Positions 52,094 to 60,909 of a stretch of DNA of 64,000 bases are shown piece by piece (within the stretch, counting starts at the first letter, position 1; every line of letters starts with the position of its first letter). The position numbers and the translations under genes were made by a program. The notes below the pieces were generated by a model, which saw nothing but the letters and a program-made list of their open reading frames with translations, did no database searches and was not told the DNA's origin. The DNA is from Agromyces bracchium. GTDB taxonomy: Bacteria; Actinomycetota; Actinomycetes; Actinomycetales; Microbacteriaceae. The stretch is taken from contig NZ_WMLB01000016.1 of the NCBI RefSeq assembly GCF_009709675.1, positions 40,175 through 104,174 of the forward strand, in the 5' to 3' direction.

Positions 52094-52648
52094 ATGCGCA
52101 CCCTCATCGTGACCGAGTTCATCACCCTCGACGGCATCGTCGACTCGCCCGGCGGCGGCGACCACCCGCGCGCCGGTTGGACGTTCAAGGAGGTCCCGTT
52201 CGTCGAGGAGGCCTACGAGATCAAGGGCCGCGAGCAGCTCGAGGCGGGCGCCATGCTCATCGGCCGGGCCAGCTACGACGAGTTCGCCCCGGTCTGGCCG
52301 AGCATGACCGAGGAGTTCGCCGAGTACAACGCGATGCCGAAGTACGTCGTCTCCTCGACGCTCGAGAACCCTGAGTGGAACAACACGACCGTGCTGCGCT
52401 CGCTCGACGAGGTCGCCGCACTGAAAGAGGGCGGCGGCGCCCCGATCATCGTGCACGGCAGCGCGACGCTCGCGAAGGGCCTCGCCGCGGCCGGGCTCGT
52501 CGACCGCTACCACCTGCTGGTCTTCCCGGTCGCCCTCGGCGAGGGCAAGCGCCTCTTCGACGGCAACGAGCAGGGCACGCTGAAGCTCGTCGAGCACGAG
52601 GCGTACTCGAACGGCGTCGTCAAGAACGTCTTCGACGTCGTGCGCTGA
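52094..52648 (+). CDS. Dihydrofolate-reductase-family (RibD C-terminal) protein
   Basis: 184 residues from ATG at 52094 with AAAGGACG upstream. MRTLIVTEFITLDGIVDSPGG is the family start; AGAMLIGRASYDEFAPVWP near residue 52, YVVSSTLENPEWNNTTVL, and then VHGSATLAKGLAAAGLVDRYHLLVFPVALG near 120 fit the YyaP/YwjB-type reductase group. An NADPH-dependent reductase of unknown substrate. Confidence 0.93.
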   Translation: MRTLIVTEFITLDGIVDSPGGGDHPRAGWTFKEVPFVEEAYEIKGREQLEAGAMLIGRASYDEFAPVWPSMTEEFAEYNAMPKYVVSSTLENPEWNNTTVLRSLDEVAALKEGGGAPIIVHGSATLAKGLAAAGLVDRYHLLVFPVALGEGKRLFDGNEQGTLKLVEHEAYSNGVVKNVFDVVR

Positions 52649-52769
52649 GCGGTCGGCGGTGATCGGGTACCTTCTCCTCGTCTTCGTGTGGTCGTGGGCT
52701 TCGGCGGTGTCGCCCTGACGTCAGGACGGGACGGGAACACTCAGCCCGCGTCATCCGTTGCCCCTCAGC

Positions 52770-53420
52770 ATGACCACACTCGGAATCATCGGAGCAGGAC
52801 ACATCGGCAGCCAGGTCGCGCGCGCGGCACTGGCGAACGGCTACGAGGTCGTCCTCGCGAACTCGCGGGGTCCGGAGACCCTCTCAGCGCTGATCGAGGA
52901 CCTCGGCCCGGGCGCCCGCGCCGCGACGGCCGCCGAGGCCGGCGCGGCGGGCGACGTCGTCGTGGTGACGGTGCCGTTCAAGGCGTACGCGTCGATCCCC
53001 GTCGAGCCGCTCGCCGGCAAGGTCGTCATCGACACGAACAACTACTACTGGGAGCGCGACGGCCACGTGCCCGCGCTCGACGAGGGGCGCGCGACCGTCT
53101 CCGGCATGCTGCAGGCGCACCTGCCCGACAGCCGCGTCGCGAAGGGCTTCAACCACATCATGGCGAAGGACATCACGACGGATGGCTCTCCTGCCGGAAC
53201 GCCCGGTCGTCGGGCGCTCGCGACCTCGAGCGACTTCGAGGATGCCGCGGCGGTCGTCGAGCGTCTGTACGACGCGTTCGGCTTCGACACCGTGAACGTC
53301 GGCCCGCTCGCCGAGAGCTGGCGTGTCGAGCGCGACCAGCCCGCGTACGTGGTGCCGCAGACGCGCGAGGAGCTCGTCGCGAACCTCGCCTGCGCCGAGC
53401 GCGGCGCCGTGGCGGCCTGA
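52770..53420 (+). CDS. NADPH-dependent F420 reductase-like / NAD(P)-binding protein
   Basis: 216 residues from ATG at 52770. TTLGIIGAGHIGSQVARAALANGYEVVLANSRG is a Rossmann start with Ser/Arg after strand 2 for NADP; GDVVVVTVPFKAY and GKVVIDTNNYYWERDG near 75, then SRVAKGFNHIMAKDI near 115 match F420-reductase-like family members (Fno-like). Reaction unproven. Confidence 0.9.
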   Translation: MTTLGIIGAGHIGSQVARAALANGYEVVLANSRGPETLSALIEDLGPGARAATAAEAGAAGDVVVVTVPFKAYASIPVEPLAGKVVIDTNNYYWERDGHVPALDEGRATVSGMLQAHLPDSRVAKGFNHIMAKDITTDGSPAGTPGRRALATSSDFEDAAAVVERLYDAFGFDTVNVGPLAESWRVERDQPAYVVPQTREELVANLACAERGAVAA

Positions 53421-53453
53421 CCCGCCGGTCTCGCGCTTCGGGAATCCGACCGG

Positions 53454-53497
53454 ACCGTCGTTGCGGGTGCATGGCGGACGGCACCCGCAATGACGGT
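53454..53497 (+). terminator. 17-bp near-perfect hairpin
   Basis: Arms ACCGTCGTTGCGGGTGC (53454-53470) and 53481-53497 pair with one G-T wobble, 34 bases after the F420-reductase-like gene. Confidence 0.7.
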
Positions 53498-53669
53498 CGC
53501 GGCACGGTCGGGTGCGGCGGTCGCCGAACCGGGCGGGGACGCGACGCGAACGGAAGGTGACGACGACACGTCCACATTCCGCTTTGCGGTGGGGCCGCGA
53601 CGCGGTATCTTCCTCTGCACCGGTTGACGACGACGTCATGATCGCTCCGACGACCGAGAAGAGGAGACC

Positions 53670-53858
53670 ATGATCTACGAAGACCGGGACCGCCTGAAGC
53701 GCGCCTTGCAGGCCAGCGCCGAGGGAACCAGCCGACAGCTCGAGCTCGACGAGGCCGCACGCGAGTGCGCCGAGGCGTTGATGACGGGCGCGATCGACCT
53801 GGCGCAGGTCCATGCACAGCGCTACTCCGAGCTGAAGGGCGTACCCGCCGTCTCCTGA
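53670..53858 (+). CDS. Small hypothetical protein
   Basis: 62 residues with GAAGAGGAGA upstream of ATG at 53670. Almost entirely helical and charged (DRLKRALQASAEGTSRQLELDEAARECAEAL). No Cys pair or membrane segment. Its own ribosome site and coding texture support it. It sits 105 bases before the large membrane lipase-like gene. Confidence 0.7.
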   Translation: MIYEDRDRLKRALQASAEGTSRQLELDEAARECAEALMTGAIDLAQVHAQRYSELKGVPAVS

Positions 53859-53963
53859 TGCGACCGGCGGATGCCGCTGCCGCTCAGTGCCATCCCTGAT
53901 GCGCGCGGTCGGGACTCGGCGCAGCATGTGCGCTGACCCGGCCTGTCCTTGGGGGAGGACGCG

Positions 53964-55823
53964 ATGGAGCACGGCGAGCACCACGACGACCAGACGACGA
54001 CGACTTCCGCGCAGGGAGCGGGGATCGTCGACGCCCCGGAGGCGGTGACCGGCGGCCCCGCACCGAACGGCGCGAAGCGGCCGCAGCGGCACCGGCAGGC
54101 GATCGTCGTCATCCACGGCATGGGCGAGCAGCGCCCGGTCGAGACGCTGAACGCGTTCAGCACGATGATCGCGAACGGCAGCCCCTTCCATTCGCGGCCG
54201 TCGAAGGTCGGCGACTACGAGGCGCGCATGCACGTCATCCCGCCGACCCAGCCCGGCGACGGAGGCGAAGGCGCCGAGTTCGACGTGCAGACCGACATCT
54301 ACGAGTACCACTGGGCGCACCTGATGCAGGGCAACCGGCTCGACGACCTCTGGCCGACCTTCCGGCGTGTGATGTTCCCGGTGACGGGCATCATGCGGGC
54401 CGTGATCGGCGTGGCGCTCCTCGGGCTCATCGTGCTCGGACTGGCGTGGGCGAGCGGGGTGCTCGTCGCACCGACGCCCTGGGCGGCGCCGGCGTTGATC
54501 GCGGCATCCGCCATCGCCGTGCTCGCCCTCATGCTGCCGCTGGTGCCCCCGGGTCTCATCGGCCTCTGGGTCGTGGTGTGGGCCGCGGTCTTCGCGCTGG
54601 TCTGGGCGTTCATGGCGGTCCCCGCGGTGCGGCACCTCGCGACGTTCGACTCCCCGATTGCGCTCATCGGCGCGTTGTTCGCCGGCAGCGCGTCGGCGAT
54701 CGCGGTGGTCGCCTATCTCGCGAGCCGCGTGCTGCCCGGATGGCTCGTGAAGAGCTTCGTGGATGTCGTGCGGTACCTCGACACGTCGCCGCGGTCGTAC
54801 GACGCGCGGCACGAGATCCGGAAGGGGATCGTCGACCTGCTGCAGGGCCTGCACGACTCGGACAAGGGGTACTCGCGCATCATCGTGGCCGCGCACAGCC
54901 TCGGGTCGTACATCGGGTACGACGCGATCTCCTACCTGTGGACCGTGCGCAACGAGCGTTTCACGCTCGATCCGGCGGATGTCGCGGATCTCGAGTCGGC
55001 CGCCGCCGATCTCCATCGGGGCTGGGCGGGCCGGACCCGCTTCGACTTCGCGCGGCGATGGGAGCGGCTCGCGCGCGTACGCGACGCCTATCGCGACGCC
55101 CAGCGGCGAGTGTGGCGGACGCAGCGCGAGGCGGGGCATCCGTGGCTCATCACCGACTTCGTCACCTTCGGCAGCCCGATGAACTTCGCCGACCGGATCT
55201 TCACTCGGAGTTGGGCGGAGTTCGACGACCGGATCGCCCGCCGGGAGCTGGTGACCTGCCCTCCGGTCTCCGAACGGGCGACCGCCGAGAACCGCGGGCT
55301 CACGGCCGAAGGCCGCACCGGACTGATCTGGCCCGCCACCGGATCGCGCAAGCGCCGGCTGCACGAGGCCGCGCCGTTCGCGGTCGTCCGGTGGACCAAC
55401 CTCTGGTATCCGGCACGGTACTTCTTCTTCGGCGACTGGTTCGGCGGCCCGCTCGCGCGGCTGTACGGCCCCGCCGTGGAGGACGTGCGACTCGACCACG
55501 CGTCGGCGGCGAGCCGCATCCCCGGCTATGCGCACGCCGTGTACCTGCGCGAGGGCACGCGGTCGCGACCCGTGGACCTGCGCCGCCCGGGCTCGTTCGG
55601 GGTCGCGTTCGAGCGCGCGCTCGACCTGCGGAGCCTCACGTGGCTGCCGGCCAGGCCCGTGCGCACGGCATCGTCCGCGACGTCGCGGTCGGGTGCCTCC
55701 CGGACTGCGGGGTCCGGCGGGTCCAGACGGAGCGCCGCGACCCCGAGTCGCACGGCCTCGGGGGCCACCCGCCGCGCGACGGCCGGTGCCGGGCGTGCGC
55801 CGGGCGGCGAAAACCGACCGTAA
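53964..55823 (+). CDS. Membrane-embedded alpha/beta-hydrolase-like protein
   Basis: 619 residues from ATG at 53964 (GGGGGAGGA upstream). After a polar leader, QAIVVIHGMGEQRPVETL near residue 50 is the oxyanion strand. Four membrane helices are inserted at about 130-260 (IGVALLGLIVLGLAWAS and so on). SRIIVAAHSLGSYIGYDAI near 305 holds the nucleophilic Ser; DFVTFGSPMNFADRIF follows. The C-terminal 60 residues are Ser/Arg/Ala low-complexity. A HGMGEQ-type lipase-like family of unknown substrate, at the cytoplasmic membrane. Confidence 0.88.
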   Translation: MEHGEHHDDQTTTTSAQGAGIVDAPEAVTGGPAPNGAKRPQRHRQAIVVIHGMGEQRPVETLNAFSTMIANGSPFHSRPSKVGDYEARMHVIPPTQPGDGGEGAEFDVQTDIYEYHWAHLMQGNRLDDLWPTFRRVMFPVTGIMRAVIGVALLGLIVLGLAWASGVLVAPTPWAAPALIAASAIAVLALMLPLVPPGLIGLWVVVWAAVFALVWAFMAVPAVRHLATFDSPIALIGALFAGSASAIAVVAYLASRVLPGWLVKSFVDVVRYLDTSPRSYDARHEIRKGIVDLLQGLHDSDKGYSRIIVAAHSLGSYIGYDAISYLWTVRNERFTLDPADVADLESAAADLHRGWAGRTRFDFARRWERLARVRDAYRDAQRRVWRTQREAGHPWLITDFVTFGSPMNFADRIFTRSWAEFDDRIARRELVTCPPVSERATAENRGLTAEGRTGLIWPATGSRKRRLHEAAPFAVVRWTNLWYPARYFFFGDWFGGPLARLYGPAVEDVRLDHASAASRIPGYAHAVYLREGTRSRPVDLRRPGSFGVAFERALDLRSLTWLPARPVRTASSATSRSGASRTAGSGGSRRSAATPSRTASGATRRATAGAGRAPGGENRP

Positions 55824-55900
55824 CGCCCCGGGTGCATACTGATCCCGAGCGCCGGGCCCGACCTCCCCCGACCGGGACCCCGGCTGGGAGGAGACCCGGC

Positions 55901-57244
55901 ATGAACCGATCCGTGCGCTTCGACGACATTCGCGCCCTGCTCGTGTGCCATGTCGACAACGCGGGCATCTCGCGCGTGAAGGTGCTGCCGCACCGGAAGC
56001 TGCTGTCGGCGAGCACGCACGGCGTCACGATCTCGAACAGTGCCGGCGTGCTGTTCTCGGTCGACGATCACCTCAACGCGACGCGCGACGTCGACCCCGT
56101 GGTGGGTGACCTCCGCGGCATCGCCGACACGTCGTCGATGGCGATGCTCGACCGCGAGGCGCGGCTCGCGTGGGCCCCCGCCGACCTGTTCTCGCTCGAC
56201 GGCACACCCCACCCGACGTGCCAGCGCACCGCGCTGCGGCGCGTGGTCGACGACGCCGAGGACGCCCGGCTGACCTTCCTGGTGGGGTTCGAGCTCGAGT
56301 GCACGGTGTTCCGCCCGTCGCCCGTCGAGGGCGAGCCGCCGGTCCCCGCGACGACCGGTCCGGCGTACTCGACGCGGGCGCTGCTCGAGGTCGAGGCGTT
56401 CGCGTTCGCGGCACTCGAGGCGCTCGATGTCGCGGGCGTGCCGGTCGACCAGATGCATCCTGAGTTCGGCACCGGGCAGCTCGAGTTCGCGTTCGCGCCG
56501 CGCGACCCGCTCGCGGCGGTCGACGACCTCGCCCTGGCCCGCGTCGTGCTGACCCGGGTCGCGCAGCGGCACGGGCTCATGGTCTCGTTCGCGCCCGTGC
56601 CGATCGCGGGCGGTTCGACGAACGGATGCCACGTGCACCTCTCGGCGCGACGCGACGGGCGCAACGTCTTCGCCGACCCGAAGGCCAAGCTCGGCGTCAC
56701 CCCCCTCGGCGCGAACATGATCGCCGGCATCCTCGACCGCCTCGAGGAGGGCGTCGCCCTGCTCGGCGGCAGCGTGCTCTCGTTCGCCCGGCTGCGCCCG
56801 CACGCGTGGGCGGGCGCCGACATCTGCTGGGGGCCGGGCAACCGCGAGGCGGCGATTCGCTTCGTGCCGGGCCAGGCGGGCATGGGCGCCGAGCAGTCGA
56901 ACATCGAGGTGAAGCCGACGGATGGCGCGGCGAACCCCTACCTCGCCGTCGCCGCGATCATCGCCGCCGCCCTCGACGGCGTGGCCCGCGGCGCGACGCC
57001 GCCGAAGCCGGTGCACGTCGACCCGTCGACCCTGACCGCCGCGCAGCGGCGATCAGCCGGCATCCGCCCCCTGCCCGCCGACCTCGGCTCGGCGCTGCAC
57101 CGGCTCGAGTCGAGCGAGTTCTACCGGGGCGTCTTCGGCGACGTGCTCATCGACGCGTACGTCGCGACGCGACAGCACGAGTGGGAGGCGTACGGCGAGC
57201 ACGTGCCGGAGGACGTCGCCGACCTCGTGCGCTGGCGGTACTGA
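55901..57244 (+). CDS. Glutamine-synthetase-family ligase
   Basis: 447 residues from ATG at 55901 with GGGAGGAGA upstream. GFELECTVFRP near residue 130 and HPEFGTGQLEFAF near 187 hold metal-binding Glu residues; GGSTNGCHVHLSA near 243 the active-site His loop; GPGNREAAIRFV near 310 and NIEVKPTDGAANPYLA near 334 the ATP/substrate parts. The divergence from GlnA I suggests a gamma-glutamyl-amine (PuuA/GlnA3-like) ligase rather than the housekeeping enzyme. It is 77 bases behind the lipase-like gene. Confidence 0.9.
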   Translation: MNRSVRFDDIRALLVCHVDNAGISRVKVLPHRKLLSASTHGVTISNSAGVLFSVDDHLNATRDVDPVVGDLRGIADTSSMAMLDREARLAWAPADLFSLDGTPHPTCQRTALRRVVDDAEDARLTFLVGFELECTVFRPSPVEGEPPVPATTGPAYSTRALLEVEAFAFAALEALDVAGVPVDQMHPEFGTGQLEFAFAPRDPLAAVDDLALARVVLTRVAQRHGLMVSFAPVPIAGGSTNGCHVHLSARRDGRNVFADPKAKLGVTPLGANMIAGILDRLEEGVALLGGSVLSFARLRPHAWAGADICWGPGNREAAIRFVPGQAGMGAEQSNIEVKPTDGAANPYLAVAAIIAAALDGVARGATPPKPVHVDPSTLTAAQRRSAGIRPLPADLGSALHRLESSEFYRGVFGDVLIDAYVATRQHEWEAYGEHVPEDVADLVRWRY

Positions 57245-57321
57245 GGGAGGGCGGTCGACCGGGTTCGGTCCCCGCGGCCGCGTTCGGGCGTCAGCCTTGG
57301 CCGACTCCCCGACTTCGGGCG

Positions 57322-57531
57322 TCAGCCCTCGCGACTCGATCGATCCGTGCCGAACAGGCGCGCGATCGCCGCGCGAAGGCCTCCCGTGGCGGGCCGCGGC
57401 GGGGCGTCCTCGAACCCGTCGTGCAGGTGCACCGGACCCGTGAAGGCCATGGCCCCGCTCCATCCGGGGTCGGCCCAGGGTGCCGAGCCACCGTGCTGGG
57501 TCGTGTCGTTGATGCTCGTCGCAGCGCTCAT
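57322..57531 (-). CDS. Small hypothetical protein
   Basis: 69 residues from ATG at 57531, preceded by GAGGAGGACATC. Rich in Gly, Ser, Pro, Trp (GGSAPWADPGWSG; FTGPVHLHDGFEDAPP). No membrane or signal features. Not recognised. Divergent from the PCD-VOC gene at 57692. Confidence 0.65.
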   Translation of the reverse strand: MSAATSINDTTQHGGSAPWADPGWSGAMAFTGPVHLHDGFEDAPPRPATGGLRAAIARLFGTDRSSREG

Positions 57532-57691
57532 GATGTCCTCCTCGACTGGTCGTCATCGACGGTCGGATCGCGCCGACGCTGCCCGCCCATTCTCCTCCTG
57601 TCGGGGCGCGGCCGCCTCGGGGATCGCCCGGATCGAGGCATCCGCTCGCCGGTACCACGGGTCTTGCCGGGTGACCGCCGGTGCCGCGAGC

Positions 57692-58627
57692 ATGGGGCGC
57701 ATGGATGCCGCAGCCGCGCCGGAGGGCGCCCAGCCCGAGCCGTCCGAGCCGCCGGACCCGCCCGACCCGACCGGCGCGCCCGACCCGACCGGCGCGCCCG
57801 ACCCGACCAGCGCGCCCGACCCGACCGGCGCGCCCGACCCGACCAGCGCGCCCGAACCGCCCGTGGCGATCTCGCCGCAGCAGTTCCACGACGCCGCGGG
57901 GGTCGACGACTGGCGCGTGCTCTACTGGGGTGCGCACGCGTTCTTCCGAGCGCCGTCCTATGCGGCGGCCGCGGGCTTCGTCGCCTCGATCACTGCGATC
58001 GACGAGGTCGCGCGTCACGAGCCCGACGTCGACCTGCGGCACGAGGGCGTCGCGGTGAAGCTCATCAGCCGCGACGTGCGCGACCTCAGCGCGCGCGACG
58101 TCGAGGTCGCCCGCATCATCTCGTCGGTCGCGCGCGAGCACGGCCTGGCGTCGGATGTCTCGGTGCTCCAGGTCGTGCAGACCGCGATCGCGTCGCCACC
58201 ATCGGCCGAGGTCACGCCGTTCTGGACGGCGGTGCTCGGATACGTGCGTCCGAACGACACGCACCTCGTCGATCCGCTGCGCCGCGGATCGTCGGTGTTC
58301 CTGCAGCCCGAGGAGCGGGTCGGTTCGCGCCGCGGACGCATGCACGTCGACGTGTGCGTGCCCCACGACCAAGTGCACGCGCGCATCGAGGCCGCGCTCG
58401 CCGCCGGCGGCCGCATCGCCGACGACTCGTTCGCGCCCGAGTGGTGGACGCTCGCCGACTCCGAGAACCACGGCGTCGACCTCACGACGTGGTGGGGCCG
58501 CGAGTCGACGCGGCTCGAGGAGGCGCGGCTCGAGGGGCCGCGGCGTGAGGAGGCGCGGCGCGAGGATGCGCGGCGCGAGGAGGCGCGGCGCGAGGAGGCG
58601 CGGACGGAGGACACGCGGCCGGAGTGA
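57692..58627 (+). CDS. Degenerate PCD domain fused to a VOC domain, with terminal tandem repeats
   Basis: 311 residues from ATG at 57692 (ATG at 57701 also possible). An N-terminal repeat stretch (PDPTGA/PDPTSA, five copies, from 57769) precedes a pterin-4a-carbinolamine-dehydratase-like domain (WRVLYWGAHAFF... DEVARHEPDVDL... VAVKLISRDVRDLSARDVEVARII). One of the paired His (HEP) and the later His (TH to SR) are missing, so dehydratase activity is doubtful. A VOC domain follows (VVQTAIASPP... RMHVDVCVPHDQV... WWTLADSENHGVDL). The C-terminal EEARRE/EDARRE tail is also repetitive. A paralog ends at 63254. Confidence 0.85.
   Translation: MGRMDAAAAPEGAQPEPSEPPDPPDPTGAPDPTGAPDPTSAPDPTGAPDPTSAPEPPVAISPQQFHDAAGVDDWRVLYWGAHAFFRAPSYAAAAGFVASITAIDEVARHEPDVDLRHEGVAVKLISRDVRDLSARDVEVARIISSVAREHGLASDVSVLQVVQTAIASPPSAEVTPFWTAVLGYVRPNDTHLVDPLRRGSSVFLQPEERVGSRRGRMHVDVCVPHDQVHARIEAALAAGGRIADDSFAPEWWTLADSENHGVDLTTWWGRESTRLEEARLEGPRREEARREDARREEARREEARTEDTRPE
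57769..57855 (+). repeat. 18-base in-frame tandem repeat
   Basis: Units of CCCGACCCGACCGGCGCG, with some ACCAGC variants, repeat five times at 18-base steps, each coding six residues PDPTGA or PDPTSA in the PCD-VOC gene leader. Confidence 0.85.
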
Positions 58628-58734
58628 CGGGGCGGCGGCTGCTCGTGGCAGCGGGTCGCGCTGATGTTCGTCTCCAGCGACGCCGGTCGCACCGACGGAG
58701 GCCGCCGATGCGGGGGATGGTCCCGCGCTCGGTC

Positions 58735-58770
58735 GAGGGAGAAAGGTAGCCGTGGTCCACCTTCTCCCTC
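58735..58770. repeat. GAAAGGTA...ACCTTC inverted repeat, copy 3
   Basis: GAGGGAGAAAGGTAGCCG is identical to the first 18 bases of the copy at 15763, and the element closes with ACCTTCTCCCTC. A 12-bp stem forms with one bulged base. It lies in the 434-base gap between the PCD-VOC and aminotransferase genes. Confidence 0.7.
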
Positions 58771-58850
58771 GGTTCCGGCGGGAGCATGCCGCGACCCTCG
58801 ATCGGCGGGAGGAGAAGCGGGCCCACGCCGGATCGCGCCGACACCGCGGT

Positions 58851-59014
58851 CTCGCGCTACCGCCACCGCGGCCTCGCGCTGCCGTCGCCGGCTCGCGCTG
58901 CCGTCGCCGGCTCGCGCTGCCGTCGCCGGCTCGCGCTGCCGTCGCCAGCTCGCGTCCCCGTCCCGTCGTCGGTTCGCTTCCCATCGCCGCCGCCGGCTCG
59001 CGCTGCCACCGCGG
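58851..59014 (+). repeat. 19-base intergenic minisatellite
   Basis: CTCGCGCTGCCGTCGCCGG units start at 58873, 58892, 58911 and 58930, exactly 19 bases apart, with diverged units at 58851, 58949 and about 58996. The length is not a multiple of three and no gene reads through it, so this is a noncoding tandem array upstream of the aminotransferase gene. Confidence 0.85.
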
Positions 59015-59061
59015 GACCGGCGACCGTAGCCGCTGACGGCGGACGGGGTTACCCTCCTCCC

Positions 59062-60906
59062 GTGGACCTCGACGAGGCGAACGACCCAGGACCCGCCGCG
59101 CGCGACGCGCGACCGACCGGCACCGCTGCCGCTGGTGCGGGCGCTGCTGCGGGCGCCGACCGATCGCGCATCGACGCGATCCGGAACGCCCCGCTCGTGC
59201 GACGCATCCGCGAGTCGGTCATCGGCGACGACCAGGTCGTGCCGGGTCCGTACGGGCCGCGTCGGGTGACCTACGCCGACTACACGGCATCCGGCCGGGC
59301 GCTGACGTTCATCGAGGACTTCATCCGCGACGAGGTGCTGCCCCGCTACGCGAACACGCACACCGAGTCGAGCGGCACGGGCCTGCAGACGACCCGGCTC
59401 CGCGAGGATGCGCGCGCGACGATCCGCGAGGCCGTCGGCGGCGATGACGACACGGTCGTGATCTTCACGGGTGCAGGCTCGACGGGCGCGATCGACAAGC
59501 TCATCGGCATGCTCGGGCTGCGCGTGCCATCCGCCCTCGACGACCGCTACCACTTCGCCGCGTCGATCCCGCCGGAGGAGCGGCCGGTCGTGTTCATCGG
59601 CCCGTTCGAGCACCACTCGAACGAGCTGCCGTGGCGCGAGTCGATCGCCGACGTCGTGACGATCCCGCAGGACCCCGATGGGCACATCGACCGCCGCGTG
59701 CTCGAGGCCGAGTTGGTGCGCCACGTCGACCGGCCGCTCAAGATCGGCTCGTTCTCGGCCGCGAGCAACGTGACCGGCATCGTGAGTGACACGGCGGGCA
59801 TCTCGGCGTTGCTGCACGCCTACGGCGCGCTGTCGTTCTGGGACTTCGCGGCGGCCGCCCCCTACGTCGACATCGAGATGACGCACGGCGACCCCGGCAT
59901 GGCGCTCGCGTCCGGGCAGTACAAGGACGCGATCTTCCTCAGTCCCCACAAGTTCATCGGCGGCCCGTCGACGCCGGGCGTGCTCGTCATGCGGCGCGAG
60001 CTCGCGACGAACCGGGTGCCGGATGTCCCGGGCGGCGGCACCGTCGCCTTCGTGAACCCGACCGAGCACGAGTACCTGGCCGACGTCGCGCACCGCGAGG
60101 AGGGCGGCACTCCCGCCATCGTCGAGTCGATCCGCGCCGGGCTCGTGTTCGGCCTGAAGGACGCCGTCGGCGTGCCGACCATCCGCGCCCTCGAGGACGA
60201 CTTCCTGCGGCGCGCGATCACCGCCTGGCACGACGAGCCCGCGATCGAGGTACTCGGCAACCTCGAAGCCGAGCGACTGTCGATCGTGTCGTTCATCGTC
60301 CGTGCTCCGAGCGGCAAGTACCTGCACCACAACTTCGTCGTGGCGCTCCTCAACGACCTGTTCGGCATCCAGTCGAGGGGCGGATGCTCCTGCGCGGGCC
60401 CGTACGGGCACGACCTGCTCGGCATCGACATCGAGCGCTCGCACGAGTACGAGCGCGAGATCTCGCGCGGCTGCGAGGGCATCAAGCCCGGCTGGGTGCG
60501 CATCAACTTCAACTACTTCATCTCGGAACCCGTGTTCGACTACCTCGTCGAGGCCGTGAAGCTCGTCGCGCGCGATGGCTGGCGGATGCTGCCGGACTAC
60601 ACGTTCGACCCCGCGAGCGGCATCTGGCACCACCGCCGCGGACCGCTCGAGCCGCCGCTGCGGCTCTCGCAGGTGTCGTACGACGACGACGGCCGGCTCG
60701 TGTACCCGCACCACGACGACCGAGCGCCCGAGTCGGCGCTCACCGGATACCTCGCGGAGGCCGGAGTGGTGTTCGCGGCCGGGCCGGGCGAGCCCGAGGC
60801 ATCCGCTGCAGGTGAAGCGACGACGGATGCCGCGCCCGCGCGCCTCTCGGACGACTTCGAGCACCTCCGCTGGTTCGACCTGCCGGCGGTGTGCCTCACG
60901 CCGTGA
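59062..60906 (+). CDS. Class V aminotransferase-fold PLP enzyme
   Basis: 614 residues from GTG at 59062. An acidic/Ala-rich leader of about 40 residues is followed by YADYTASGRALTFIEDFI near 73, TNTHTE-like ANTHTESSGTGLQTTRL near 98, FTGAGSTGAIDKLI near 135, EHHSNELPWRES near 184, and the PLP Lys in FLSPHKFIGGPSTPG near 297. The Cys pair GGCSCAGPYGHDLLG near 445 is unusual and may bind a metal or act in sulfur chemistry. Relatives are annotated cysteine desulfurase-like; the substrate is unknown. Confidence 0.9.
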   Translation: MDLDEANDPGPAARDARPTGTAAAGAGAAAGADRSRIDAIRNAPLVRRIRESVIGDDQVVPGPYGPRRVTYADYTASGRALTFIEDFIRDEVLPRYANTHTESSGTGLQTTRLREDARATIREAVGGDDDTVVIFTGAGSTGAIDKLIGMLGLRVPSALDDRYHFAASIPPEERPVVFIGPFEHHSNELPWRESIADVVTIPQDPDGHIDRRVLEAELVRHVDRPLKIGSFSAASNVTGIVSDTAGISALLHAYGALSFWDFAAAAPYVDIEMTHGDPGMALASGQYKDAIFLSPHKFIGGPSTPGVLVMRRELATNRVPDVPGGGTVAFVNPTEHEYLADVAHREEGGTPAIVESIRAGLVFGLKDAVGVPTIRALEDDFLRRAITAWHDEPAIEVLGNLEAERLSIVSFIVRAPSGKYLHHNFVVALLNDLFGIQSRGGCSCAGPYGHDLLGIDIERSHEYEREISRGCEGIKPGWVRINFNYFISEPVFDYLVEAVKLVARDGWRMLPDYTFDPASGIWHHRRGPLEPPLRLSQVSYDDDGRLVYPHHDDRAPESALTGYLAEAGVVFAAGPGEPEASAAGEATTDAAPARLSDDFEHLRWFDLPAVCLTP

Positions 60907-60909
60907 GGG

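Noticed and set aside
58851..59014. CRISPR-like look of the 19-base array
   Set aside because: Head-to-tail units without unique spacers, so it is a minisatellite.
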